Source of the DNA: CS1-C013 sp964353745
GTDB taxonomy: Archaea > Aenigmatarchaeota > Aenigmatarchaeia > Aenigmatarchaeales > Aenigmatarchaeaceae
Reading direction: 5' to 3'
NCBI GenBank assembly: GCA_964353745.1
Contig: CAYGWD010000006.1
Span: 1 to 43,733 of the forward strand
Length of the DNA: 43,733 nt
Under the pieces are notes generated by a model. It did not search any database and had not been told where the DNA came from. It saw nothing but the letters and a program-made list of their open reading frames with translations. The position numbers and the translations under genes are program-made. Of the stretch, positions 1 through 15,100 are shown piece after piece (the first letter of the stretch is position 1; each line of letters starts with the position of its first letter).

Positions 1-3000
1 CACAGCAGGCGAGGAAGTATTAGAGACGTTCCAATTCAATAAGTTGAACCAATCCACATACACGCTAGAGTTGCTAGTGAAATTAGTCAAAGATGAATTC
101 ACTCTGACATTCCATAGTCCTTCTGTCTTGTTCGTCGAGTTCCAAGTGCAGTTATACCAACCTAAATATGAATTGTTGGCAGAGCATGATTGCCAACTTG
201 AACCGTCTAGTGACAGTTCAATGCTATAAGTTGTATTAATCACAGGGTTCTCGTCTGCTATATTAGAACAGTCACTCAACGTAGTAAAGTTGACAGGTAT
301 CTGTTCGGTGACATTGTAATCAGTGTCATAACCTGGAAGAGTTAGATTGTTCTTTAGTTGACCAGTAACTTCAAATGTAAGATAGCTCATATTAGATGAC
401 TGCTGATAGCATGAGTCACTAGATATGACACTAGCAGTCCAACTCTGTTTTCCAGCATAATACGAACAGTTCGGGTCCAAGCTATAGTTCACATAACCAG
501 TTGAATTCGGATTGATTCCGTATCCGATGGCATAGCTGCTCCTGTCCCAACTAAAGTATATGGAAGCATTTGTAGAAGTGTTGGTAACATAAGTATTCAT
601 ATCAAGATCTTTTATTCTGAATATGAATGTTCCATTACCAGACTCTCTGTTAATACTATCAGGATCTATCGAGTCTGCTTGCAATACATTAGCATCATCC
701 TTCTCTATGGTGAATGCATTAGATGACGTTGTATTTGTATAACCCCAGTAGTCACTTACATTGAACTTGAAATTATGAGCACCAACATTACCGCAATTAA
801 AGTGCTGTATGAAGTGATGTGTATAATCGTCATACTTGCCTGTCAATAAAGTAGAATTGACCAGTTGCCAACTACCAGTCAAGTTCAACCACAATGATAG
901 GTTCATTCTTTCAAATGATAAATCACCAGCATCCAAATCCTTCACAGTAACATAGAAGTCCCATGTCTCACCCCAACCACCAGAATCACCATCTTTGTTG
1001 TTGTCCTCACCCAATATCTGAGGATTACTAACTATCCAGAACGAATCTATCTTTGTAACAGTTGATGAAGAATTATAATAACCATTAGAATCGGTAGCGT
1101 TCATCGTTAGATTATACCTTGAATAGTCGGATACAGTAGGTAGCTTGGAACATTTGTATGTTCCATTATTATTCATATCAGTAACGTCTGTATCAGAACA
1201 TATTGCCCAGACTGGATAAATACTCCCATAGTATCCTTGGAAGAATATTGAAACATTTCTGACTCCTCTTCCCAGTGTTGCAGAACAGTCGTCAGTGACA
1301 TTGCCAACGAACGGTACTGAATCAACATTCTTCCTGTACGTCTGGTTGTTCGGACCAATTACATTTACTTGAAGAGGATATGTAGTCATATTAACATTGA
1401 AGTCGCTATACCAACTAGACGAATTAACTGTCTTATACTGATTATACTGGCCTCCACCGAACTCAACTCTCCATTTCAAAGGCCCTATATCATAACTGCA
1501 TCTCTTTGAAGAATTCATGAATGTAAAGTTAAGATAACCGCTAGTAGTACTCTTGACATAATCTAAAGTAAAGCTGTTCGCATTGTTAGGATTGGTTGTT
1601 ACAAATAGCTTACCGCCAGTTTCGCCCGACCCTATTGCTTTACCAGTATCGGTGTCATAGATTATTACACTTAAAGTAGCATTACTCTCATCAGGTGCGA
1701 TGCTTCTATTGACAACAGAGTTATTACCTTCTATGTAAGTGATGTTGATGTCATCCTGATATACAGTGAAGTTATTCACAGCAGACTCGTTAGTATCCCA
1801 ACTGTCAACAGGATTATAATCAGTCATATTGAACTTATACTGCCATTTGCCAACCTTGGTAGGTGCTATCTCATCCTCTCCATTGACAACAAACGTCACA
1901 GTGTTGTTCACTCCTTTTACAGAAGAGTTGACACAACCTGATGGCGTGCAACTTGTTACAGTCTTCCAGTTAGGATTAAATGATGTGCAGCTATCATCAG
2001 TACAGTATCTCATATACAATCTAACTCTCATATTGTCCCAGTCTCTATCACTAGCATTGATTCTGAATGTCCACGTCTCTCCCCATCCTCCATTGCCAGA
2101 GTAACTAACTGATGACGCTGTCAAATTAGGTCTCGTCTCAAGTAAGAATCCTCTCTTACTACCAATACATCCTTCACCTGATGTAGCAGGTGAACAACTC
2201 TCTGTAGTAGTGTTATAGTTATAATTAATTCTACTAGCATTGAACTTGATACTATAGCCTATTCCTGCTGTTGTATTGGATGGTGTCCAACTAGACGTTG
2301 AAGTTCCTAGAACAGTGCAGTTATACCATCCACCAGTCTCATTGAACATAGAAGAGCATGAATGTTCCACACCACTCTGTATAGCAGTGAAGTTAGCCAC
2401 AGCATCAGAAATGGCGGCACCGCATTCATCAGTGATGTTGCCTCTGAACAGAATATCGCTCTCGCCTATGAGATATTTACTATTATTGACAGTATCACTT
2501 ATCGGAGATGTTATGTTGAATCGTAAATCACCGGTGATATTGAACGTGTAATTAGACGTGGTGTTCTTATCCTCGTAACATGAATCAACAACACCTGCAA
2601 TCCATGTCTGTTGGCCAACATTGTGCGTGCAGTTGGGATCAAACCAATACGAGGCGTTGCCTAACACATCAGTAGCATTGTCCTTCTCAGCTCTATACGT
2701 AATCGAATCATTTGTTATCCAGAACTCAACATTAGCGTTCGGTGCATATGAATTATTTGAAGTGTCATACACGTTTACACCCAAGTGTCTGACCTGATTG
2801 GCACCGTTGCTCCTGTTGAACACAGTGTTGTTGCCGTCGGTGTATATGACGTTTACAACTGATTCATTCAATATTGGTCCTTGTATAGAAGTGGTGTTCC
2901 ATGCGTGATTTGGATTGCCATTAACAACTTCCCATTTGAACCACTTCTGATTGGAACCTGAGTCAATATCGCTGCATATGAAATCATGTATCTCCCTGTA

Positions 3001-3159
3001 GCAAGTTCCGCTGGTTGGTATGCCCGGATTACCAACAACTATTGATGAACCCTTATACTCCCATGAAGCTTGATTATCCTTTGATATGAACAGCGAACAG
3101 TTGACAGTGTCACCTTCCTGGTCATACACATCCATCATATAATTGTACAGTTTGGTCCA
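1..3159 (-). repeat. Higher-order repeat unit C (three modules) of the giant gene
   Basis: This unit holds modules whose GGW Trp codons lie at 3157, 2083 and 973. The next unit should begin just beyond position 1: the last codons before the edge (NTSSPAV) match the residues that precede GGWT in the other units. Unit C aligns with unit B at an offset of about 3177-3198 nt. For example, the block starting gaagtattagagacgttcca occurs at 14 and again at 3191. Confidence 0.9.
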
Positions 3160-6100
3160 TCCGCCTTGAATTGGCGATACGGTAGGCGATGAAGTATTAG
3201 AGACGTTCCAATTCAATAAGTTGAACCAATCCGTATACACACTTGAGTTAAGACTGAAGTTGGTCAATGAGCTATTAACTCTTATATCCCATGAACCTTC
3301 TTCTTTAGCAGTGGAGTTCCATGTGCAGTTATACCAGCCAGCATAGCTATTGTTGGCAGAGCATGATTGCCAGCTTGAACCGTCTAGTGATAGTTCAATG
3401 CTGTAAGTTGTATTTATCACAGGGTTCTCGTCTGCTATATTAGAACAGTCACTCAACGTAGTGAAGTTAACAGGAATCTGTTCGGTAACGTTATGGTTAG
3501 AGTTATATACAGGCAGCGTCAAGTTGTTCTTCAACTGTCCAACAACTTCGTATGGCTGTGCTGTCATATTGCTGGATTGTTGGTAGCACGAGTCAGAACC
3601 TATAACACTCGCTGTCCAATAATGCTTGCCAGTGGAATAATTGCAATCGGGCGTCAGCGTGTAATTCACATATCCTGATGAATTAGGATTGCGGGGATAA
3701 GATATGTTATATTCAGTGAGGTCTCTCACATAACCAAAGTAAATGCTGGCATTAGTAGAAACATTAGAAACGTATTCTGCTTTGTCATTGTCATATACTC
3801 TGAATATAAACAATCCAGAATTAAGCCTGCTTATCGAGTCAGGATCTATTGAATCGTCTGCAGATACACTGACATCATCCTTCTGAATGATAAACCCATG
3901 TGGATTCGTTGTATTAGTAAGATTCCAATAGTCGCTGACATTGAATTTATACTGTTTGTTACCAACGTTACCACAATTGAAGATGTTTACAAATTCAATA
4001 GGATTGTCTCCGAAGCAATCAGTGCATAGGCTAGAGTTGGCCAATTGCCACTGGCCTGTCAGGTTGAACCATAATGACACGTTCATTGCTTCAAACTGTG
4101 AAAAGTCGCTGGCATCCAAGTCTCTGACATGTACGGTGAACTTCCATGTCTCTCCCCATCCACCAGCATCACCTGATATGTTGGTCTGTTCTCCCCACAT
4201 CTCCGGATTCGAGACTATCCAGAACGAATTCACTTTATTAACAGTCTCTGAATTATTGTAATATGCTTTGGTGACATTCATAGTAAGATTATAATTATTG
4301 AAATCAGCAGAGCCTGTTGACAGTTTAGAACAATTATACGTGCCGTTATTATTGTCAGTGACACTTGCTCCTTGGCACAATGCCCATGTTGGATTAGTAA
4401 CATCATAATATCCTTGGAATGTTACATAAGCACCTTTCACTCCTCTGCCTGTCGTGGCAGAACAATCATCAGTAACGTTGCCTACGTAAGGCGTGGAGTC
4501 AACATTTCTTCTATACGTTCTGTTATTGGGACCGATAATGTTAACTTGCAACGGATACGTCGTCGTATTGACATTGAAGCTGTTGTACCAGGTGGTTGAA
4601 TTAACTTCCTTGTATGCTCCTCCGCCGAATCCAACCTTCCACTTCAACGGTCCTATATCATAACCACACCTATTACTAGAATTCATGAATGTAAAGTTAA
4701 GATAACCATTAGAACCAGTGCTCTTAACATAATCTAGAATAAAGCTATTCACATCAGAAGTGTTATTGGTGACATACAATTTACCGCCGTCTTTACCAGA
4801 ACTCAATGCAGTGCCTGTGTCAGTATCGTAGATTCTCACAGATAACGTGGCATTAGATTGACTAGGTGCAATGCTTCTATTAACTAAAGAATTATTACCC
4901 CAGATATATGTTATGTTGATATCATCCTGTGTAACAGTAAAATTGTTGATTTCACTTTCATTAATGTCCCATTCGTCAATCGGATATGACGGTTGTCCGC
5001 CAACATAATCAGTCATATTGAACTTATACTGCCATTTGTTGGCAAGTTTGTTTGAATCAATATTATCCTTTCCTATGAGCAAAAACGTGACAGTCGTATT
5101 GACACCTGTGACAGAATAATTGATGCAACCAGAAGGACTAGTACATGTTACAGATTTCCAATCAGGGTTGAATGATGTACAGTCTGAATCAGCACAGTAT
5201 CTGATCCATAACTGAACCTTCGAGTTATCCCAATCCACATCACTTGTATTTATTCTGAATGTCCACGTCTCTCCCCATCCTCCATTGCCAGAGTAACTAA
5301 CTGATGGCGCTGTCAAATTAGGTCTCGTCTCAAGTAAGAATCCTCTTTGAGTGTCAGTACATCCTAACAATATGGTGGCTGGTGAACACACATCCATCGT
5401 AGAATTATAAATATAATAATCAGCTGTTGCATTAAACTTGACACCGTAACCGTATTGTGCGGTCGTATTGGACGGAGACCAACTGCTAGTAGACGAACCA
5501 AGAACAGTACAATTATACCAACCATAGCCCTCGTTGTTGACAGACGAGCACATGTGCTCCTCGCTATTCTGCACAGCAGTGAAGTTTATCACTGCGTTCG
5601 AGATGTTTGCACCGCATTCATCAGAAATATTTCCCCTGAATACTATGTCTCTCTCGCCTCTCAGATATTTCGTGCCTGCGACCGTGTCATTCGTAGGCGA
5701 GGTTATGTTGAACTTAAGGTCACCTGTGACATTGAGTGTATAGTTCGTGTCAGTAGCATTGGTGTCAACGTAACACGAGTCCGTGACACCGGATATCCAA
5801 TATTGTTGTCCCACGGAGTGCGTGCAGTTCGGATCAAACCAGTATGATGCATTGCCAAGAACATCAGTTGTATTGATTGATTCTGGTCTATACGTAATCA
5901 AGTCATTAGTTATCCAGAAGCTCACGTTGGCATTGTTCACATAGCTCAAGTTCTCAGTGTCATACACATTGATACCAAGTCTTCTCACTTGGTTCGAACC
6001 AGAAGTTCTATTGAATACATAGTTGTTACCCTCGGTCAACACCACACTAACGTTCGATTCAGTGAGGTTCGGACCTTGAATCGGAGTGGTGTTCCATGCA

Positions 6101-9100
6101 TTCTCTGGTTCACCGTTCACTACCTGCCACATGAACCACTTCCAATTGGATGAATCTACGTCTTTATTATTGCACTCGAAATCATGAACGATCTTGTAAC
6201 AAGTTCCACTCGTAGGTATGCCAGGTGTTCCAGTTACAATAGACGAGCCCTTGTATTCCCACGTAGTCTGATTGTCTTTAGATGTGAACAGCGAGCAGTT
6301 GACAGTGTCGCCTTCCTGGTCATACACGCCTATTGTATAATTGTATAGTCTTGTCCATCCGCCTTGAGTCGGCGTGACTGATGGAGTAGACGTATTACTA
6401 ACGTTCCAGTTGATCATGTTGAACCAGTTCGTGTATGCACTCGAATTGCTTGAGAAGTTAGTCTGAGTTGAGTTCACCCTTATATCCCATGGACCTTCTT
6501 CTTTAGCAGTGGAGTTCCATGTGCAGTTATACCAGCCAGCATAGCTATTGTTGGCAGAGCATGATTGCCAGCTTGAACCGTCTAGTGATAGTTCAATGCT
6601 GTAAGTTGTATTTATCACAGGATTCTCGTCTGCTATATTAGAACAGTCACTCAACGTAGTGAAGTTGACAGGTATCTGTTCAGTGACATTGTAATCAGTG
6701 TCATAACCTGGCAAAGTAAGATTGTTCTTCAATTGACCAGTGACATTGAAATTTTGTGCGGTAGAGTTAGATGCTTTATAACAACCATCAACAGATAAAG
6801 TTCCTCCTCTCCATTTCTGTATTCCAGCATAATACGAACAGTTCGGATCTAATGTCTTATTGGCATAACCAGTCGAGTTCGGATTCACACCATATCCTAT
6901 AGCATAATTGCTCCTGTCCCACGTGAAATAGATAGAAGCATTGGTTGACGTGTTGGTAACGTAAGTGTTTGTGTCAGTATCTCTTATCTTGAATATGAAC
7001 GTTCCATTACCAGATTCTCTATTAATATTAGAAGGATAAATAAGGTCACCGTCTGGAATAGTTGCATCGTCTTTATCCAATGTAAACGTGTCAGTACTGT
7101 CTGTAGTATTGGTGTAGCCCCAGTAGTCGCTCACATTAAACTTGTATTGGTGGGCTCCTATGTTACCGCAATTGAAATTAGTTTGTTTGAATGTTACGGT
7201 TGTTCCACCAGCGCAATCGCCTGTACAATATGTTGAATTGACTAGTTGCCATTGACCAGTCAGATTAACCCACAACGAGACATTCATATTCTCGAATGAG
7301 TATGCGGCCTTATCCTGATCTCTTACCCAGACGCTAAATGTCCATGTCTCTCCCCAACCTCCATTCCCTGACGAGGTTGCTGACGGCGTTTGTATTTCAG
7401 GGTTGGTTGTTATCCAAAAACTGCTTTGCTTCAAAGCAATTGGAGAATCATTATAATAACCATAAGGATCAACAGCACTTATGTTAAGAGTGTAGTTAGT
7501 TATGTCAACTGTAGCAGGCCCTGGTGAAATGATATTACAGCTATACGTTCCGTTGTTATTGTCAGTTACAGAAGCGCCAGAACATAATGTCCAAGCATAA
7601 TAAGGATATCCCTTGAAAGTCACGGTCTTATTAGAAACTCCAGCTCCTTTGACAGAAGAGCAGTCGTCAGTAACATTGCCAACATAATTTATAGTATCAA
7701 CGCCAGCTCTTCTGCTCTGATTGTTAGGTCCTATCACATTGACTTGCAACGGATACGTTGTCATATTAACTAGGAAATCATTATACCAACTAGATGAATT
7801 AACAGCTTTGTAAGCATCACTTGTACTTCCGAATTCGGCCCTCCATTTAAGCGGGCCTATATCATAATTGCACCTGTAAGCAGAACTTGGAAAAGTATGA
7901 GTTATGTATCCAGATTGTAGGCCTGGCGTTGAATATTCTAAGGTGAAATTATTATCATCAAAAGGACTTTGAGTAACATAAATTTTTGCTGTACCAGTCG
8001 TACTACTTTGTGTGACAGGTACATTTCTATCAGTATCGTAGACTATCACGCTTAATGTGGCATTAGATTGATCAGGTGCGATACTCCTATTGACAACAGA
8101 ATTATTGCCAGCAACATAAGTTATATTAATGTCATCCTTATCAACAGTAAAGTTAGCCGCTGAAGTTTCATTATAATCCCAAGAAGTATCGACGAATGGA
8201 GTTTCCGTTACATTAAACTTATACTGCCACTTGTTAACATCATCGCTTGCACCTGGGAAACCGTCTTTGATAAATGTAACAGTTGTATTTACGCCTCTGA
8301 TAGTGTTGTCGCTGTTTTCATAAACCCAATCACCGAATGAATTACATGTAAATCCTGGATTTGGCGATGCAGGGTCATTGCATTCTCTTAGGTAAAGACG
8401 CACTATCATCTTATCATTATCGTAATCAGTAGCATTGACTCTGAATGTCCACGTCTCTCCCCAACCACCATTGCCAGATGAAGTAACAGTTGCTCCTGTT
8501 AATACAGGTCTTGTCTCAAGGAAGAAGCCGGAAATACCTGCAACGTAATTCGCTGTAGTGTAATTATAGTTGTAATCATTTCTAGAAGCATTGAGCTTGA
8601 CGCTGTAACCTGTAGATGTTTCCGAGTTTGATGCTGTCCAACTAGACGTTGAAGTTCCTAGAGCAGTGCAGTTATACCAACCGCCAGTCTCATTGAACAT
8701 AGAGGAGCACGCGTGTTCCACACCGGATTGTATCGCGGTGAAGTTAGCCACAGCATCAGAAATAGTGGCACCGCATTCATCAGTGATGTTGCCCCTAAAC
8801 AGTATATCGCTCTCGCCTCTAAGATATTTTTCTCCTCTGGTATTGTTAATCACGGGTTGCAGTTCCCCCCTTATATTAACAGTATAATTCGTGCCTGTGG
8901 CGTTCTTCGAATTGTAACAATTGTCATTATCTATTCCAACTTGCCAGTATTGCAGGCCTACATTGTAAAGAGGGTCTGAACAGTTTGGATTGAAGCTATA
9001 ATTAAGATGACCAGTGGAATTTGTACGAATATAATGGTCGGTATAACTGGAAGTTTCATTAGTTATCCAAACAGTTGCATTCGTACCAGATAATGTTGCA

Positions 9101-12100
9101 CTGTTTCTTGTCGAGTCATTTACATACAAAATAAATCTAGTGAAGTTGCCAGCAACGTAATTTGACCTATTGACATAGGAGCTATCACCAGCTATATGCG
9201 TAAAGCTAACATTGTTCTTTCCTATTGTAGGACCGCTTGATACACCTAAAATATCTGAAGTGTTAACAACATTATAGGTATCATTTAAAATGAAATAAAA
9301 CTGTGCACTGCTCTGATCGCTACAGGTATAATCAGTCACATTAACAGAACAATTACCAGGCGTTGAAATAGTGCTAGAGCCTTTATTTATCCAACTACCA
9401 GTTGTTTTTACATATAGTTGACAGGTTACTGGATTGTTTTCAGCGTCTGTTATTGATACATTATACGTATAATTTGTTCCCCACCCACCGCTGGATGGGC
9501 TTACAGAAGTTGAAATTGAATTAGGTGCTTGATTTTTAAGATAAAACCAGTGCAGATAGTTTGTAGAATTGCTGTAATAACAGTTTGTACACAAAGTAGG
9601 TTCGCTAACTGTTATGTTTACAGACCAGTTGCCTTCTGCTTGGTTTATAGAATTCCATGTGCAATTATAATTCCCATCAGATGAGGGATCATTAATGCTT
9701 GCACAAGAAGAAGTATTACCATAGTTGCTTAGGTTAAGAGTTGTTGTAGCGCTTAATTCTGTTACATTTCCTTTTTCCGCATAACAATCTGAAGAAACAT
9801 TCCATCTAAAGTTTATAAGGTTAGAAACATTGAATTCTGAATCAACTATTGGCTGATAGAGATTTGAGTATAATGTTCCTTTGGCATAATAGTATTGACC
9901 AGAATGATCCATTTCTTCGTCATCATAACACTGGTTATTGGTTATGTTAGCATACCAAAAGTTTAGTCCAACCTCATATGAGCAGTTAGGGTCGAATGTA
10001 TAATTCATTTGACCGGATGAGTTAGTCTCATTTAAGTGACCTTCATCATAGACCTCTCCACCTTTGTCAAATACAAAATAACCCTCTATAGGACTTCCCT
10101 CTTCACTTAAATTAACAGGCTGATTGCTTTTGTCGGTGTCATTAACGGTAACAACAAATGTTTGATTTCCGTTATCCTTTCTGCTTATTATAGCGCCAGA
10201 ACCTTTATTAACTGTAAACGTTACATTGTCTCTTTGCAAAGATACAGTAAAGTTATTACCATTGCCTGTTAATCCATGATTATCACTTACATTAAACTTT
10301 AGATTTATAGGATTGCCAGCAGCTGCAACAAGGTCGCTGCAATGGAATTCTGGATTAAACTGCAAATTAGAACAATTAGGCGGACTGGTAATGGTACATT
10401 TTTTAGATGAAACATATATCCATTCACCACCATTAAGACTTTTCCATAAAGTTACATTCTCAACATCTGTAGTTTCTTCATCGCCGGCAGTGACAGTTGC
10501 TGTATAGACAGACCCCCAACCTTCTGTTGATGGGTCTATGCTATAGCCTGATACAGTAGGAGCATTATGTATTTGAAATGCATTTTCCTTTAGGGTGTAT
10601 CCATTATCATAATAATTTTTACTAGAGTTCATTTCTATACTTTTATTGCCTATATCTGCTGAACTCCAAGTACAATTATAAGTTCCATTATTCAGATCAG
10701 TTGTGCTACCGCATGAAAAAGGACCTGGATAAATTGTAAATGCTACAGTTGCTCCTGAAACAACTTCACATTCATCGCTTACATTTCCTGATATAGGTAC
10801 ATTATCGCCTTCGTTATATACTTCTCCGTTTATTGGTCTAGAGACTGTGTTATACAAGGTTGAGTTGATGTAAAGAGTGTAATTAACGTAAGATACGTTT
10901 GAAAAGTAGGAATCGTCTCCATCAAAAGTTACATTCCACCATTGGAAATTTGTTTTATAAAAAGGTGATGGGCATGTTGGATTAAAGTATAATCTAGCCA
11001 AACCTTTTGGATCTGCCGATGACTGAACTTTCATTTCACCATTCTCGTCATAATTGCTCCACTGTGTGCTGTTTAATGTTACCCAAAATCTTACATTCTT
11101 TCCTGTCCAGTTTGAATAACCGTTATCACCTGTCCAGGTATAGAAATAAACTTCAAGAGTAGTGCTATTGCTTCCGATTCTACTTACATTAGTGTCATTT
11201 CCATTTGAGTAAAGGAAAAATACTGGTCTTCTCGTTACGTTGTAAACTTTTATGGTTGAGGTGTTCGTCCCGCCATATCTATCAGAAATATTAATGAACC
11301 ACTCATAGTTTCCTATATCATTTTTTGAGGTTGTTGAAATTGAAAAGTTGTCTAATCTGTTTACACAGTCATAACAATATTTTGTTGAAGCAAGTGTAAA
11401 TGATGTACTAGAACCACATGGTATTGTTGGCGTGGTGGTAGTATTTCCTCCTGTACATCTTCTCCATAGATAAACTGTTACATTGTCATCATCATCCGTT
11501 ATGTTGTAATTAAAGTAGAAGGTTTTGCCCCAAACTTCTAGGGTAGGAACTGCTTGAACATAAGAATTAGGTAACACTGGAATACGTTGATGATGGAATG
11601 AATTTGCTCTCGTCGTTGTGTTCGAGTTATAGTTTGTTTTTGTTGAGTTCATATAAGTTGTATAATTACCTTCAGGACTTCCAGTAACATTCCATGTTGC
11701 GTTATAATGAGTCTCATTATTGTTCGCAGGATTAGGTTCAGCATTGTAATTATAACTCTCATGTGAAACCCTGAATGTTACTGTTGCATCGTTTATAGAA
11801 TCATCATAACAGTCACTTGTTATATTGCCTATGAATGTGGCATTCTCTAAATCATTGAATACTCCATAATTAGGCAAGAGTATTGTGTTTATCAAATCTC
11901 CTTTTATTGTTAAACTATAATTAGAACTGTTCGTATCTAAATAACAATCATCATCTAAAATTCTCGCTTTCCATTTTTGTGAACTACTAACATTGTAACT
12001 ACAATTAGGATCAAACGTATAATTCATGTAACTGCTAGAATTAGTAGTTCTATTACCGCTTTCATCATACCAATTTAAAGTATCGTTTGTCATCCAGAAT

Positions 12101-15100
12101 CTTCCGGCAGTTACATTAGAAGTAACTAAAACTCCTTTAGAAGTGTCATTAATTCTTACGGCAAGGGTTATATTCTGATTGGCACTTCTATTAACAGTTC
12201 CGCCATTACCAACTGGATTAATAAATTCAACGCTATCCCTATTCAAGGTAAATTCAAATGGGCCAAAGTCATCAGAGATACTTGTTGCTGAACTTGAATT
12301 ATCGCTTGCATTAAACTTATAAAATTGTGAACCTTTATGTTCACAACCATAATTACTTTTATTAAAGTATAATGTAGTTTTATTTCCACCTATACAAATT
12401 TCTACACAAGTTTGATTACCAACCTGAACCCATTCTCCAGTTTCATTTGTCCATAAATAAACAGTAACATTTTGGAAACTATCAGGATCAGTAATATTTA
12501 CTGAAAAGTTAAATATAGAACCCCATCCACCAGGATTTGGTGTGACATCATTAGCTGATAATGATGGAGGAGAATTAGGTGGCATGTTTATTCCAAATGT
12601 TCCGGTTCTCGTGGTTGTGCCATTGTTATGAAAACTTACATTGCTTGCATTCATTTTAATATTATAACTCCCATTTTCATAGCTATCAGAACTCCAGATA
12701 CAAGAATAAGTTCCGTTACCGAGATAGGTTACGCCAAAGCACAGCCTTCCAGGTTCTGAAGGGTAACTGCTGTTTTTATAAATTTCAAAAGTAACATTTG
12801 TACCTGTTACGTTAGTTACTACGTTTCCACAATCATCTAATAATCTTCCAGTAATATTAACATCGTCTCCTTGAGAAAATATATCTGTTTCACCTGTTGC
12901 ATTATAGGACCTAATGTCTTGCGGAACTAAATCTCCATAAATTGTTATGTTGTAGATGCTTGCATTGTAGTCTTTATAATTTGAATCACTCAAAGTATAG
13001 GCAGTCCAATTTTGCGTTCCGTTAATATATGTGCAGTCTGGATTAAAGCTAGCATTTGCATATCCGCTTTCATTAGTGGAGTTTGAACCATATGCTTTAT
13101 AATTCCCTGAACTATTTGTTACATTGAAATAAACTGTTGCTGACGGGAAACTTTCTGTCAGATTGCCTGCCTGATGATTAGCGTCAGTATCATTGACAAA
13201 TACTATTAGAAATATTTTTTGATTACCGTTTCTATTGACAATGCTTTCGTCTGTGGGAGATGAACGATTTATGGTAATGTCATCTTTTTCAATGGTAACG
13301 AATTCATTGCCAGAAGTATAATTCGTATTTAACATAAATTTAAAGAACCATAAACCTTGATATGCATAAGTAAAGTTTCTATACCAGTATACTGTTCTTC
13401 CTATGCAATCAGGGTAAACACATTCTTTGTAGGTTTGATTAATACAAATATCATCACTGCATGGGGTTGGACCTGGTGGAGAATCTTTGTTTATATGGAA
13501 AGTTACATTGTAAACATTGTCAGGATCTCCAGAAGATGCATTTATTGAGAAATTCCAGTTTCTATGTCCCCAACCTTCTGGTGAAGTTGAATTTGCAATG
13601 TTTTCAAGTTTGTATTTTGGATTTAAATAAAACCATCCATTTGTATCGCTATTTATTGTATAATTTGTATAGTGATTTGTTAGGTTTGCAATCATTGTAG
13701 CATTATACCAACCCCTTGGTGTTGTCATCGAAGTTTGCCAATAGCACCTAAATGCGTTGGCACCTATTTGTTCTATATCGCCACAGTCAGTACCAGGAAG
13801 TGTTGTAGAATTATTGGAATAGAATTTTATTGAGGGTGTCGTTGCTGTTACGTTTCCACAATCATCTGTTACAGAACCTAAGAAGCTTACATTTTGCTCT
13901 TGAGTATAAGTGCTACTTTTTGTAGGCTCGTAGAATGTTAATAACAAATCTCCTTGAATACTTAGATTAAGATAAATTCCAGATGAGTTTGTATTATTGT
14001 CTTGATAACAATTATCGTTTTCAACAATAGCTCTCCATTTTTGATTTCCAACTAGATATTTTGAAGGTGTACATTCAGGATTGAAATAATAATTAGCATA
14101 CCCTGTATCGTTAGTTTGATTTATTGTTCCTGTATCTTCAGTAGAACCATCTAAAGTTGTTCTAAACTTCACATTTAAGTTTGGAATCGATGAACTTGTA
14201 GAATTTTTATCTCTTAATCCAACATAGAGCCAATCGGTTTGGCTACCGCTCCTGTTGGCTATAGAATTATTACCAGATACATTGAAGAATATTACCGAGT
14301 CTTTTAAAAGGTAGAATAATTTTGTCTGACTTTCATTAGAGTTCTTAGTGTTATTGAATTTTAATATCATAGTCGTTCCACTTGCCGGTCTATCATCGCA
14401 GGACGGGTCCCATCCGTATGTAAAGTTTACAGTATTATTGCCTACGTAATATGTGTTATTGCCGACACGAGTCCAAGAAGAGCCGCCATCCTTACTTACC
14501 CAGGCTGATACATTGAAATTATTTTGTGAATTTGAATTAACTGTTATATTAAATGCCCAGTTGAAACCCCAACTACCAGTATCATTGCTGTATTCATCCG
14601 ATATCGCCAAGGGGTTATCCAATGCGACAGAAACTGATGGTTGCTGTATTGTAACATTGCTGCATCCTAAAGCAATAGTTGAGTTTTCCGTAGCATTTGC
14701 CATTATGCAGAAGGTATAATTGCCGGCAGGTACTCCCGTGTCATTCACCATCCACATAACTGTCGTGTTGCTCAATGCTGAAATATTTTCAGGGTAAGTG
14801 AAATTGCTTAAAACTCCTGTAATGTTCGTTAGATTAAAGTTTCCAGTATAGTTTATCCACGACACGACGTTGTCTGCATTGCCGGGGCCTGCATTAACAA
14901 TCATAGAGCTTACGTTAAACCATGTGTCTTGATATAGAGGAGAGGATGGCGTATAAGATGGTGCATTAACTGATAGGCTTGCACCACAGGAAGCGTAAAG
15001 AGTGTAATTTTTATCATAAAATGTAAGAGGACTCATAAAAAAGAACGTAAGATTTGACAGTGTTATATTTCTAACATCACCTAGGTAAGTTATGTTTGTT

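Noticed and set aside
1..9483. Repeats as a CRISPR array or satellite
   Set aside because: Periods of about 1 and 3.2 kb, all in one reading frame with conserved protein motifs, mean coding repeats.
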